28,743 nt of DNA from a virus, in the IMG/VR virus record IMGVR_UViG_3300045118_000092, positions 1 through 28,743 of that record; one strand, given 5' to 3'. The position numbers were made by a program, and so were the translations under genes. This document shows, in pieces, positions 1-8,220 of this stretch. Numbering within the stretch: position 1 is the first letter of the stretch; each line of letters opens with the position of its first letter. Below the pieces are notes generated by a model. The model saw nothing but the letters and a program-made list of their open reading frames with translations, was not told the DNA's origin and searched no databases.

Positions 1-496
1 TTTCTGCCGTGTATTCGTCAGGAACGAGATAGCCGCCGTCTCCCGGCGTTGTTTCGTTCAGAGCCTTGACAGCCTGCGACGCCTGCCACAGATTCTGCAT
101 GGCCTGCGGATTGCCGAACTTCGCCTGTATCACGTCGATCACAAACGAAGAAAACTTGTCCCGGAACGCCTGATCCTTGATCGCACACTGGTGCTTCAGG
201 TGCGGATACAGGTTCGGCTGCTCCAGCATCTCGGCAAGCTCCTTGCCCTGCAGGTCCAGCGAATAGCCGGAATAAATCCGCTTTTTGATGATCTTGTCAT
301 CAGCCCCGGCCATGTTGATGTCAACCGGCGCCGGATTCTCCACCGTCGGCAGGCCGATCTTCTTGATGTGCTCTTCAAGCGAACCGAACTTCTCTTCGAG
401 CTTACGGTCACGCTCTTCGAGCTCTTCCTTCACTTCCGCTTTGAGCTCGCCTGAAATTTCTTTCAGGAGTGATTTTAATCGTTCTTCTGGAGTCAT
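1..496 (-). CDS. Major capsid protein, HK97 fold (N-terminal part, cut by window edge)
   Basis: This is the start of the shell-forming capsid protein; about 165 residues are present and the C-terminus lies beyond base 1. The first 55 or so residues are strongly charged and predicted coiled coil (repeated EELEERDRK-type pattern), as expected for the scaffold-like delta domain that the prohead protease removes in HK97-type phages. At about residues 150-165 comes the family hallmark TTPGDGGYLVPDEY, which marks the start of the mature fold. The ATG at 496 overlaps the stop of the protease gene as ATGA, so the two are translationally coupled, the usual protease-capsid order. The identity rests on motif, order and neighbours; the fold itself cannot be seen because the gene is partial. 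Confidence 0.88.
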   Translation of the reverse strand, partial: MTPEERLKSLLKEISGELKAEVKEELEERDRKLEEKFGSLEEHIKKIGLPTVENPAPVDINMAGADDKIIKKRIYSGYSLDLQGKELAEMLEQPNLYPHLKHQCAIKDQAFRDKFSSFVIDVIQAKFGNPQAMQNLWQASQAVKALNETTPGDGGYLVPDEYTAE

Positions 497-1797
497 CTTT
501 TCTTCTCCTTCATGGTTGATTCAAGTAAATCGGAGACATCGTTTAAGTCCTTCTCGGTAATGTCCCCTTCCGGTGCGAGACCGTTCATGATGGCGACCAG
601 TACATCTGCGTCATTCGCCTCCTCTTTCTCGGTCGCGGCAATGTCCGCGTCCGGAAATGACAGGGGCTTCTGCTCGCTGTCGCCGGTGAACAGCTCGCGA
701 ATAGCTTCGAGCTTGAACAGGTTAAAACTCGGAGCGATCCTTTTGTATTCTATGTAATGGTTGGCAAGGTGCGCGTGCGGTTCCTTGCCCTGGGTAATTG
801 AGATGGTGCCGTGATAAACATCTTCCAAGAGCCGCTTCATGGAGGAGGTCACGCCGGCAAGATTGGTGACCAGCGAGCCGTTTTCAACGTCGTGGTGCAT
901 GTAGCGCAGGTTGTGTATGTCGGCGTAGGCGAACGCGGTCGAGAGCTTTACAATGCCCTCTTTTTTGTCTTCGGTAAGCTCGTCAAAACCTTCTTTTGTC
1001 AGGTCGGGCAGCTTGTCATCAATGATACCCGCCCAGGTAACCAGCCGGTTGAATGCCTTGCCACGGTCGTATTCAGCCAGCTCGGGCAAACAGGGGACCG
1101 GCATGTCATGTTTCGGCGATACGGTCAGCGTCGCCTTCACCTCAGGTACCGTGGCAGAAGGCGTGGGAGTGGTCTCATCCACGATCTCGCAGGAGTTTTT
1201 CTTCTCTGCTGTAGGCTCTAGTGCGGGCGACTGCAGCCCTTTGTCCTGGGCGTACTGCTCTTCACGCGCTGCCGCAAACTCAAAGTCCTTCTTCTCGGCG
1301 TCGGTAATAAGACCGCATTGCAGGGCGTTCATTAAGGCATTTGGATTCGCCGGGACCGATACCGCCGACAGCTCCAAAAGCTCCTGTTTTAAGATGGTGC
1401 GGTCAGGCTTCGGCCTTTCCTTGCCGTCTTCCCACTTGTGATCTTCCCACTCAAGCGGGATAAAGCCCACCGATACGCTTTTCAAATACCCGCCCTGGTA
1501 CAGCTTGAAAATGGTGTCGGCAAACGGGTACTCTTCCGCGGTGGCAAACTGGATGTCGAAGTCCAGGCCGTCCTTGCCCTTTTTCACCCTGACCGCCTTT
1601 CCGATGGGCGGGCTGCTGTAATTATGTGCCCATAGAAACACCGGATTCTTTTGGTAGTTATCGAGCTTCCAGCCCTTTGGCTCTACCACCTCGTTGCAGC
1701 GGTCAATGTCCCCGGTCGATCCCCGAAATGATATGACCCGCTTCTCGGGGTCGTGCTCTTTTACGTCAACGGTGAAGTTTAAAAACTGCTTGTCCAT
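493..1797 (-). CDS. HK97-family prohead protease with long C-terminal extension
   Basis: Serine protease that matures the prohead by trimming capsid subunits. Residues 1-160 match the U35 family: His58 in FLWAHN, the serine in the KSVSVGF motif (Ser109 best aligned) and the QELLELSAVSVPANP segment (Glu139/Glu142) form the expected Ser-His-Glu environment. At 434 residues it is about twice the usual length. The remainder (about 165-434) is a Pro/Thr-rich linker followed by a mostly helical domain ending in a charged tail; I do not recognise it, and a fused scaffold function is an inference. The ATG at 1797 has a good ribosome-binding site (AAGGAG, 5 nt away). It follows the portal-MuF gene after a hairpin and overlaps the capsid gene by 4 nt. 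Confidence 0.87.
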   Translation of the reverse strand: MDKQFLNFTVDVKEHDPEKRVISFRGSTGDIDRCNEVVEPKGWKLDNYQKNPVFLWAHNYSSPPIGKAVRVKKGKDGLDFDIQFATAEEYPFADTIFKLYQGGYLKSVSVGFIPLEWEDHKWEDGKERPKPDRTILKQELLELSAVSVPANPNALMNALQCGLITDAEKKDFEFAAAREEQYAQDKGLQSPALEPTAEKKNSCEIVDETTPTPSATVPEVKATLTVSPKHDMPVPCLPELAEYDRGKAFNRLVTWAGIIDDKLPDLTKEGFDELTEDKKEGIVKLSTAFAYADIHNLRYMHHDVENGSLVTNLAGVTSSMKRLLEDVYHGTISITQGKEPHAHLANHYIEYKRIAPSFNLFKLEAIRELFTGDSEQKPLSFPDADIAATEKEEANDADVLVAIMNGLAPEGDITEKDLNDVSDLLESTMKEKKR

Positions 1798-1814
1798 GCT
1801 CGTCTCCTTACAGT

Positions 1815-1846
1815 AAAAAAGCAGGTCACAGCATTGCTGCGCCTGC
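1815..1846 (-). terminator. Intrinsic terminator-like hairpin between portal and protease
   Basis: On the minus strand two nested complementary arms (GCAGG with CCTGC, and CAGCA with TGCTG) form a compact hairpin followed directly by six T residues (1815-1820). It sits in the 79-bp gap between portal-MuF and protease, inside what should be one head operon, so it may trim read-through and set relative amounts, or be overridden by antitermination. Confidence 0.6.
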
Positions 1847-1876
1847 CTCTTACCGTCTTAAAAGAATTGCTCTGCC

Positions 1877-3970
1877 CTATAGGCTCGGTTTCACCTGTAC
1901 CGGGATCAGTGTGCACCGGCAATTAATCACCTCGCCCGCCGGACCATTGGGATCACCCGGGTAATGCAGGTGCGTCACCGGAAAGGTTGCATCAAGCGGG
2001 ATCGGATCCCCCGCCCCTTCGTCACGGTGGCTGTCCCTGACGTATTCATCCCCTGCGGTCAGCCATTGCTTCTTTTCGACCGCCTCGTTTTGCATCTCGA
2101 TCATCCCGCCCTCGTTGGTCGCCCCGATCACCTCGGTGCGGGCAATCATATTCACCCGGTAGCGGGCTGCATTGAATACCGCCTTGATGCGGTCAGCAAG
2201 CTGGTTGATGCTCTCCCCTGCCACTACCCCGTCCAGAAGCGTCTTTTGTATCTGCGTCCGCGTGGTCTCCACCACTATGCCGGTGATCTTTGTACAACGC
2301 CGCAATATGGCCTCTTCAATCATCGGGTTGCCTGCATCAATGGCAGGAGCTCCCAGCACCTCAGACAGTAGTTTGATGCCGGCAAGGATCGCCTCGTTTA
2401 GCTGCTTGCGGGACAGTTCTTCCAGCTTCTTTCTCTCAATGCCCCACTTGAAGGTAATCACATCAGGCGTTGACTTGTGCAGCGCCTTCTCATTCTTTAA
2501 AAGCGCCTCAAGAATGATGTTTCTTTGCTCGTAGAAATAGCGACGCAGCTTGCTGGCAAACACCAGCTCATTAGGCGTCACCGCCTGGATAAACCGTCCC
2601 CACAGCCTGACGTACTTCTCCATGGTGCCGTACAGCCTGACCGCCTCAATGGCCGCCGGCATCTTCATGATTCGCTCCTCTTCCTCATCTTCTTCGTTAG
2701 CAGGCGGCAGCTCAGGCTTGCCATTTCCGTTGCCCCCTTCGGGTATGCTGTCAGCCGATGAAACCGGGACCGATGTCATTGGCGCAAACCAGATGTCACC
2801 CCATGGTACGTCTTCAAAACCCAGGTCAAGCCGCTTGTTTATCATGTTGATGGGATAGCCGATGCGATTCAGTATCTCGGCGCTCGCCACCTTCTCGTTA
2901 TAGTCTTCCTGCAGCTCAGGGACGCTCTTGCGGTCAAACTCCGCCCAGTGATCAGGTGCATACCGTCTGAAAAACTGCGCCGCGAAGCCGTCCTCAAGCA
3001 TCTTCATGACCGGCAGCAGCGTATCATTCCAGAATATGCGTTTCTGTCCGAATAAGGTGGCGTAATTCAGGTCATCGGTAATTCCCACCACGCCCTTCGG
3101 GATCCGCCAGATAGAAAGGATTTCCTCCCTTGAATAGCGCCGCTGCTCTAAAAACTCCATGTCCTTCGGCGATAAGGATACCCGCTGATACTTCGCCCCT
3201 GATATAATCGCCAGCCGCTTGGCATTCTCAGGCCCCTGGTGCCTTGTCTCAAAATCCTTTCGTAACTGCTTGATCTGAATGTCGTTTAACTTGTGCTCTG
3301 ATAGGATCACCCCGCCCGGCTCGGCGTCATTGTCAATGATCGCCTTGTTGTATTTCAAGGCACCGTAGTCCGTCTCCATGGTCAAACGCGCCACCGTCAC
3401 CGGTGAAAGCCCGGATATCATGTTCTTCGGGTTGAACTCTTTAAAGTGGATCACCTGTTCGGGTGGTATGGTGACGTTATTGTTTTTCATCCGCCAGGCC
3501 ACGAGCTGCCCGTTTGAATCGGTAAGCGCCTCCATCTTCTCCGATCCGAACACCCACATCTCTGACGGAAACAGCTTTGACTTGTTGAATGACAGGAGCA
3601 CAAAGGCGTTGCCCTCGACCTTTAGGAAGGTGATTATCGCCTGCCAGAACTGGAATCGCGACGTGTACGGATTGGGCCGCATAAACAGGTCATACACCGG
3701 CCCGGACTCCATCAATGTGTCTTCACCCTTGTAGAGAATGAACGGCACCTGGCTGACCGGCAGCGCTATGGCATTAATTGCCACATACATCCAGGGATAT
3801 TGGCTGTATGGCTCAACCAGCTTGTTTCCGCTGATGGTATCCTCCAGGCTGCGCAGCCACAGATTCTGCCAGGTCAGGCCCTTGGTGCTCACGCCGTTTG
3901 ATTCTATTTGCCGATTCTCAAAAGCAGAAAACTCAAAGTTTAGAAACCTTGAGTTTATTGCGAATTTCAT
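1877..3970 (-). CDS. Portal protein fused to a MuF-type head morphogenesis domain
   Basis: A 697-residue fusion. Residues about 30-400 match HK97-type portal proteins, the dodecameric channel for DNA packaging: LVEPYSQYPWMYVAINAIA near the N-terminus, the VEGNAFVLL region, and IPKGVVG followed by a YATLFGQK helix. A flexible Gly/Pro and acidic linker (about 403-433) joins it to a helical region and a MuF minor-head domain, recognised by RTEVIGATNEG and the C-terminal DSHRDEG...NCRC signature. These two proteins are usually encoded by adjacent genes. The ATG at 3970 has an AAAGGGAG ribosome-binding site. It lies 14 nt after the terminase gene. There is no sign of a frameshift; the reading frame is continuous. 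Confidence 0.88.
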   Translation of the reverse strand: MKFAINSRFLNFEFSAFENRQIESNGVSTKGLTWQNLWLRSLEDTISGNKLVEPYSQYPWMYVAINAIALPVSQVPFILYKGEDTLMESGPVYDLFMRPNPYTSRFQFWQAIITFLKVEGNAFVLLSFNKSKLFPSEMWVFGSEKMEALTDSNGQLVAWRMKNNNVTIPPEQVIHFKEFNPKNMISGLSPVTVARLTMETDYGALKYNKAIIDNDAEPGGVILSEHKLNDIQIKQLRKDFETRHQGPENAKRLAIISGAKYQRVSLSPKDMEFLEQRRYSREEILSIWRIPKGVVGITDDLNYATLFGQKRIFWNDTLLPVMKMLEDGFAAQFFRRYAPDHWAEFDRKSVPELQEDYNEKVASAEILNRIGYPINMINKRLDLGFEDVPWGDIWFAPMTSVPVSSADSIPEGGNGNGKPELPPANEEDEEEERIMKMPAAIEAVRLYGTMEKYVRLWGRFIQAVTPNELVFASKLRRYFYEQRNIILEALLKNEKALHKSTPDVITFKWGIERKKLEELSRKQLNEAILAGIKLLSEVLGAPAIDAGNPMIEEAILRRCTKITGIVVETTRTQIQKTLLDGVVAGESINQLADRIKAVFNAARYRVNMIARTEVIGATNEGGMIEMQNEAVEKKQWLTAGDEYVRDSHRDEGAGDPIPLDATFPVTHLHYPGDPNGPAGEVINCRCTLIPVQVKPSL

Positions 3971-3984
3971 TATAGGGTCTCCCT

Positions 3985-5184
3985 TTAGAGCACCACAATG
4001 CTCACTTCATCGCGCTGCCGTAAATGCGTATATATGCTATAGCGGACAGCGTCTATCCCGTGATCGTGGTGTTTAACCGGCTCGTCAAGCACGTTTCCCC
4101 GGTTGTCGGTCTTCCAACAGTAGCTTGATCTTTCCTTGTTTAAATTCACATTTTCAGGCCGCGTGTGAATCTTTAGGCACTTCAGAAAATCAATGCCGTC
4201 TTTTACGCTTCCCTTGCCCTTGTGAGCAGGCACGGCATAAAAACCGGCGTCGCTTATCTCGGCGATCCGGTCCGGCGCCTCCGAATCACAGTACAGGTAA
4301 TCACCCGGCGATATGTCAAGCTCGCGCAACCTGGCGATTAAATCAGAATTGGTCAGGTGCGACTCATATAACAGCTCGGTAAGGTAAATCTCGTTGTCCA
4401 GTATCCCTACCTTGATCACCGCCGTCTCGTTGTTGTACCCGAAGTCTACCCCGTAGATCACCTCATCAAAATGCTCGGGGTATTCAGTCAGAATGACCCA
4501 GGGCGCGAAGATGACATTGGACAGCTGCGCGTATTCGCCCAGGCCGTAAATCTTCCAGTATTCGGGATTCTGCTCAGAAAGCGCCTCAAGCTCCCTGACA
4601 TAATCAGGCGGCAGGAATGGATTGTCCTTATAGGTGCTCCGTATCGGGACTATGCCCCGCTTTAGCACCAACTCCTGGTTGATGTAGCCGTATTCGTCAG
4701 TCGGGTTGTGCGACAGTATGATCTGATTCACATACCCGCTGCTTCCGGTTGGCGACCTCTTTCGCAGGTTAAGCTGGATGAAATCCTCAAGTGTGAACTC
4801 GGTCGCTTCCTCCACCCATATCTTGTTAAAATTGCTGCTCTTGATTTTCTCCGGATCATCCAATCCGGTAAACAGCATGTAATTGCCACGGTACGTCAGG
4901 ATGCGGTCACTCTTATTGTGCTCGAAATACTTGTAGACGCCGACCTCCTTCATCAGGTCGAGTATCCACTTATAGGCAGTCTGTCGGAGTGCCGGCAGCG
5001 TCTTTCTTGTCACCAGGTAGCTCTTGTCGCGCTCGGTGCAGAACTCAAGGATCAGGTCCTGCATGACGCTGTAGCTCTTTCCCGATCCCGCCCCGCCGGT
5101 CAAAATAACAATGCCGTCTTGCTTGTGTTTCTGCAATTCGGCATAGCATTTCGTGTACTCCCACCTGTACTCTATCTCAGACAT
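3985..5184 (-). CDS. terL: Terminase large subunit (packaging ATPase/nuclease)
   Basis: Motor that pumps phage DNA into the prohead and cuts it into genome lengths. Walker A GGAGSGKS at residues 30-37, Walker B-type IWVEEATEF with the catalytic glutamates at 125/126, a coupling-type segment LSHNPTDEYG (158-166), and an RNase H-like nuclease domain with Asp247 (GVDFGYNNET), Asp300 (YCDSEAPDRI) and Asp374/Asp378 (HHDHGIDAVRY). The length of 399 residues and the motifs fit the PBSX/Terminase_3 type. The ATG at 5184 overlaps the end of the upstream DUF5681-type gene by 8 nt, and the portal follows 14 nt later, the standard packaging order. Confidence 0.95.
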   Translation of the reverse strand: MSEIEYRWEYTKCYAELQKHKQDGIVILTGGAGSGKSYSVMQDLILEFCTERDKSYLVTRKTLPALRQTAYKWILDLMKEVGVYKYFEHNKSDRILTYRGNYMLFTGLDDPEKIKSSNFNKIWVEEATEFTLEDFIQLNLRKRSPTGSSGYVNQIILSHNPTDEYGYINQELVLKRGIVPIRSTYKDNPFLPPDYVRELEALSEQNPEYWKIYGLGEYAQLSNVIFAPWVILTEYPEHFDEVIYGVDFGYNNETAVIKVGILDNEIYLTELLYESHLTNSDLIARLRELDISPGDYLYCDSEAPDRIAEISDAGFYAVPAHKGKGSVKDGIDFLKCLKIHTRPENVNLNKERSSYCWKTDNRGNVLDEPVKHHDHGIDAVRYSIYTHLRQRDEVSIVVL

Positions 5185-5539
5185 CTTTCAATGATTTGGC
5201 AGGCACCATCACCACTTTAATCGGGTTGTCTTCGTCCATGCCGTGCTGCAGCTTCTGTAATGGCATGCCGTCGATGTACTGGATAACCAGCTTGTCCTTG
5301 CCGTCCCTGCCCCGCAAGGCGTCTCTGACGATATTGGCTGCCAGTATCATGGCGTTGTTTCGCTTCTCACCTTTCGGCACTTCTGCCAGAAGTTGCTTGA
5401 TAAGCGTCACTATGGATATGCTACCTTTTGGGCGGCCGCCGCTAGGATTTCCGGGCAAGAATTTTCCAGTTTTCGGATCCCGAATTGACTTTCTTCTTTC
5501 CTTTTTTTCTCCTATTTCAATAGGTTTTTCTCTAGCCAT
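5177..5539 (-). CDS. DUF5681-type protein, probable terminase small-subunit role
   Basis: 120-residue basic protein. The segment FLPGNPSGGRPKGS (about residues 28-41) is the signature of the DUF5681 family, commonly found directly upstream of large terminase genes. A helical region follows, ending in IQYIDGMPLQKLQ. I infer a small-terminase or DNA-recognition role from position and family context; no canonical helix-turn-helix can be asserted. The gene starts 3 nt after the stop of the methyltransferase gene with only a weak ribosome-binding site, suggesting coupled translation, and overlaps terL by 8 nt. Confidence 0.75.
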   Translation of the reverse strand: MAREKPIEIGEKKERRKSIRDPKTGKFLPGNPSGGRPKGSISIVTLIKQLLAEVPKGEKRNNAMILAANIVRDALRGRDGKDKLVIQYIDGMPLQKLQHGMDEDNPIKVVMVPAKSLKDV

Positions 5540-5542
5540 AAA

Positions 5543-6145
5543 CTAACCATCTGTAATAACTACTCTTTTTAGGTAGGCAATGCCGCAGTCTTCAGTGCGA
5601 ACTGCTTCAAGTTTCCATTCGTTTTTGTGCGTGCTTTGAAAGTCAATGACCGCCCGCATGATATTGTCATCAGTCGTATCGTGGAATATGATGGTCTCTT
5701 TCACCTGGGGTGCGTGCTTTAGCTCGTCCATAACGTGATCGTAGGTATGCCGCGAGTCAATGAGCAGCACATCACATTCAGGGATAGCCGGCAACTCGGC
5801 GGTGTTTGCCTTAAAGAATGCGAAGCCCGATCCTAGCTCTGCCGCAATGAAGCGCAACGCGTCAAGGTTTTTAAGCTCGGATGACGGCAGGATGTCATGA
5901 GAAAATACCCATTGTGGCCTTCCGCACAGAAAAATAAAAGCAGACTGCCCCTCACCATAACCGAACTCAACGACGCGCTTGCCGGCAGCCAGTTTCCGCA
6001 GGTCATCCATAAACACTGCCTGATTGGTTACCGGCCAGGCGTTGAAAGCGGCTTTCGCCCGGGCAAACAGCTCATCAACATCAAAGCCATGCTCAATATC
6101 CAATGAGACCTGATCGCCGCCGTTTTTTGTTATGACCAGCTGCAT
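5543..6145 (-). CDS. Class I SAM-dependent methyltransferase-like protein
   Basis: 200 residues. Motif I is VVEFGYGEGQSAF (about 58-70), followed by a second strand ending in SHD, and by DVLLIDSRHTYDHVMDEL, typical of the Methyltransf_24-type families that act on sugars or small molecules. IIFHDTT comes later. The start is the ATG at 6145, which shares an A with the TAA stop of the glycosyltransferase gene (TAATG) and has GGGGGAG just upstream; a GTG two codons earlier is less likely. Its tight coupling to a glycosyltransferase suggests both modify the same glycan (virion or host surface), but the substrate is unknown. Confidence 0.72.
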   Translation of the reverse strand: MQLVITKNGGDQVSLDIEHGFDVDELFARAKAAFNAWPVTNQAVFMDDLRKLAAGKRVVEFGYGEGQSAFIFLCGRPQWVFSHDILPSSELKNLDALRFIAAELGSGFAFFKANTAELPAIPECDVLLIDSRHTYDHVMDELKHAPQVKETIIFHDTTDDNIMRAVIDFQSTHKNEWKLEAVRTEDCGIAYLKRVVITDG

Positions 6146-6945
6146 TACCACTCCCCCACAAACTTAACCAGCTTCAGCTCATCCCACTGGTAATCTTCGT
6201 GAAAGGTCTCGGTCGCGTTATCGCTCTGCATGATCATGTCGGCCACGGTCAATCCGTCCTGCTTGTAGGCATGCAGCTGATTCTCGCCGTAATAGCCGAT
6301 ATTTTGCACCCTTGAGAAAAACGGGGCCACATGCCGGTACTGATGGGCAAAGCGGATCGTGTTTATGGTGCCGTCCTGCAGCGGTGACGCATGCTTGAAG
6401 TAGGGCGCCATGGGCAGTACAAACTGCGTAAAAAAGGACATTTGATTTTCAAAGTACTCATCCCTGATGTAAGGGGCGATGAGCGCATAGTCGGCCGTGT
6501 CGTACATCACCCCCCAGGGGCTGTACCCGTCTACTATGGTAATCTCGTTTTCTTTGTATTCCTGCTTCGTGTAAGGCGCGAAGGACTTGCTTGGATGAAA
6601 GCCGGTAACCGAGAAGCAATGCTCGTTTTTATATTCGTAAGCAGCGAGAATAAAATCAATGAAATCAGCCGACACATAGATGTCATCCTCGACCACTATC
6701 ACGCGGTCATATTTCTCTTTTTCAAAGAGCTCTTTGATTCCGGACAGGATGTTTTTGTTCAGGCCAAAACGATTACCGCGTTTTATAACACGAAAATCTT
6801 TCAGCTCGGGAAGCTCATACCCGTCGCCGTCAAGGTAGCAGAACCGATCTACCTTCTCGATATTTCGGCAACGGTTAATCGCCGCCAGCGTCAGCTTGTG
6901 AATCTCCGGCCTCCTGTAGCCGAACGTCACGAGCGCCGTTTTCAT
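6145..6945 (-). CDS. Glycosyltransferase (GT-A fold-like)
   Basis: 266 residues. Starts MKTALVTFGYRRPE, a nucleotide-sugar-binding first strand, and carries VIVVEDDIYVSADF with Glu-Asp-Asp at 86-88 in the position of the metal-binding DxD motif, followed by a VTGFHPSK and SPWGVMY region similar to GNT-I-like/GT2-type transferases. It should transfer a sugar from a nucleotide-sugar donor; donor and acceptor are not predictable. Ribosome-binding site GGAAGGAG before the ATG at 6945. Coupled to the following methyltransferase gene and placed upstream of the packaging genes, an unusual spot that suggests insertion of a surface-modification module into the late operon. Confidence 0.75.
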   Translation of the reverse strand: MKTALVTFGYRRPEIHKLTLAAINRCRNIEKVDRFCYLDGDGYELPELKDFRVIKRGNRFGLNKNILSGIKELFEKEKYDRVIVVEDDIYVSADFIDFILAAYEYKNEHCFSVTGFHPSKSFAPYTKQEYKENEITIVDGYSPWGVMYDTADYALIAPYIRDEYFENQMSFFTQFVLPMAPYFKHASPLQDGTINTIRFAHQYRHVAPFFSRVQNIGYYGENQLHAYKQDGLTVADMIMQSDNATETFHEDYQWDELKLVKFVGEW

Positions 6946-6996
6946 GTCGTCTCCTTCCTTTTACAATCTCTGCGTCAATTATATCTCTAAGATGAA

Positions 6997-7566
6997 TCAG
7001 CATTTGCTGCCTGAAATCATCTGCAATGTCGAGCGCGCACCGATAAGCTCGTGCTGCGGATTGCTCGTACGCAAGGAATTTTTTTTTACGTCTTCGGAGC
7101 CTGTCCGAATGAGCGCCGCAAAACGCGGAACTTCAGATGCGCGCTGTATGTAGAACTCGACCGTCTCTTCATCGACTCTGAGCTTCCGCGCGCAGGACGC
7201 GACGGAAGCCTTGCCGATGGTCACTTCGTCGTAAATGAAGCGAGCGATGGCGGCGATCACAGAGCCATCACCGTCGCTGTATCCAAGCTCATAAAGACGG
7301 TGGTTAATATTGCTGTTACCGCTTTCGTCCTTTTCGTCTTTTGCGCTGCTCACGCTATGAACACAGTTTCTGAATCCACCTTCCTTTCCCAGCTTCTTGC
7401 ACCAGTACCACATGACCGACTGCGAAATGCCGTGCTTTGCCCCGTACGCGGTGTAGGTCATGTCGTCATTCTTATGACTCAAGAAGTCAGTCATTAGCTC
7501 GGTAATGTTGTTGCCGACGCAGCCCAGCTTGCGCAGCCGGTCAACATTATCACTTTTCTTGCCCAT
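6997..7566 (-). CDS. Putative HTH DNA-binding protein
   Basis: 189 residues with two helix-turn-helix-like stretches: YTAYGAKHGISQSVMWYWCKK (about 35-55) and ASVASCARKLRVDEETVEFYI (about 122-142). No family is assigned. Its place ahead of the head genes would also suit a small terminase or late regulator. I chose the ATG at 7566 (GGGTGAG ribosome-binding site, 4 nt after the upstream stop) rather than a TTG seven codons earlier. Acidic middle segment (SAKDEKDESGN). Confidence 0.6.
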   Translation of the reverse strand: MGKKSDNVDRLRKLGCVGNNITELMTDFLSHKNDDMTYTAYGAKHGISQSVMWYWCKKLGKEGGFRNCVHSVSSAKDEKDESGNSNINHRLYELGYSDGDGSVIAAIARFIYDEVTIGKASVASCARKLRVDEETVEFYIQRASEVPRFAALIRTGSEDVKKNSLRTSNPQHELIGARSTLQMISGSKC

Positions 7567-7570
7567 GAGC

Positions 7571-7798
7571 TCACCCGTTTGAAACAATCACCTTTAAGGC
7601 TCTCAGGATCTCAACGCAGGTTTGCTTGTCAGCCTTGAGCTTTTCCACCTTTACCCGGGCGTTTCCGAGCTCTGATATGGCAAAGCCCAGGTCGGCATTA
7701 AGCTCGGTCAGCGTAGTGGTAAGCTCGCCCATGAGCCGCAAAGCGGCGTCCACCTGCAGCGTCTGTATCTCTTCCTTTGTCAATTTCGGAATGTCCAC
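7571..7798 (-). CDS. Small coiled-coil protein, unknown function
   Basis: 75 residues, almost entirely helical with heptad-like Leu spacing (LTTTLTELNADLGFAISELG, then VEKLKADK). GTG start at 7798 with AAGGA 5 nt upstream. Ends 4 nt before the HTH gene. No signal peptide or membrane segment. Function unknown. Confidence 0.6.
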   Translation of the reverse strand: MDIPKLTKEEIQTLQVDAALRLMGELTTTLTELNADLGFAISELGNARVKVEKLKADKQTCVEILRALKVIVSNG

Positions 7799-7814
7799 GC
7801 CATTCCTTTCATGA

Positions 7815-7895
7815 AACGGGGCGGGAGCTGAGCAGCCGCCGGGGAGGATTAAGGGCCGGAAGCTGCTCAGCCTGGGAGTGCTGCTTTACCCCGTT
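7815..7895. repeat. Nested inverted repeat between late genes
   Basis: The 104-bp gap between two small late genes holds two nested perfect palindromic pairs: AACGGGG (7815-7821) with CCCCGTT (7889-7895), enclosing GCTGAGCAGC (7827-7836) with GCTGCTCAGC (7862-7871). There is no T-run on either side, so it is not a simple terminator; a structured mRNA element or RNase processing site is possible. Confidence 0.55.
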
Positions 7896-7902
7896 ATGCA
7901 CC

Positions 7903-8220
7903 TTACGCCGGGACCGCAGGCGTGTTCGCCTGGATTGCAGCGGCAAGCGCATCGGCGCTTGCGTTCAGCTGGTCCGACAGCGCCTGAATCTTTGCCGGGT
8001 CCTGCGCCGCGGCCGCGAGCTGCGCCGCGATCCCCTGAATGAGCGTGATCGCGCTCTGCTCGAGTGACGTGTTCTCTGTTACCTGTACCTGCAGCTCGTC
8101 GAGTGTCATGGTGATACCTGCTCCTTTCTTGATCAATCGATCAATTTGAAAGATGATATAGAGTTCGCCTGCCATAACGCAGACGAGAAGACACGCGAGG
8201 ATGAAATCAAAATCAGTCAT
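7903..8220 (-). CDS. Small membrane-anchored phage protein with nested start
   Basis: 105 residues. Residues about 5-25 are a hydrophobic segment (FILACLLVCVMAGELYIIF). From Met38 the sequence MTLDELQVQVTENT...GIAAQL, then Ala-rich helices to TPAVPA, resembles a widespread small stand-alone phage protein of unknown role. Met38 (8109) is preceded by AAAGGAG at 11 nt, so a shorter 68-residue product could also be made from the same frame. The upstream start at 8220 overlaps the lipoprotein stop (ATGA). It lies at the end of the lysis region; role unknown. Confidence 0.6.
   Translation of the reverse strand: MTDFDFILACLLVCVMAGELYIIFQIDRLIKKGAGITMTLDELQVQVTENTSLEQSAITLIQGIAAQLAAAAQDPAKIQALSDQLNASADALAAAIQANTPAVPA

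Noticed and set aside
953-3734. Plus-strand frames over the head genes
   Set aside because: They are shadows of the protease and portal genes, which are firmly identified by motifs.
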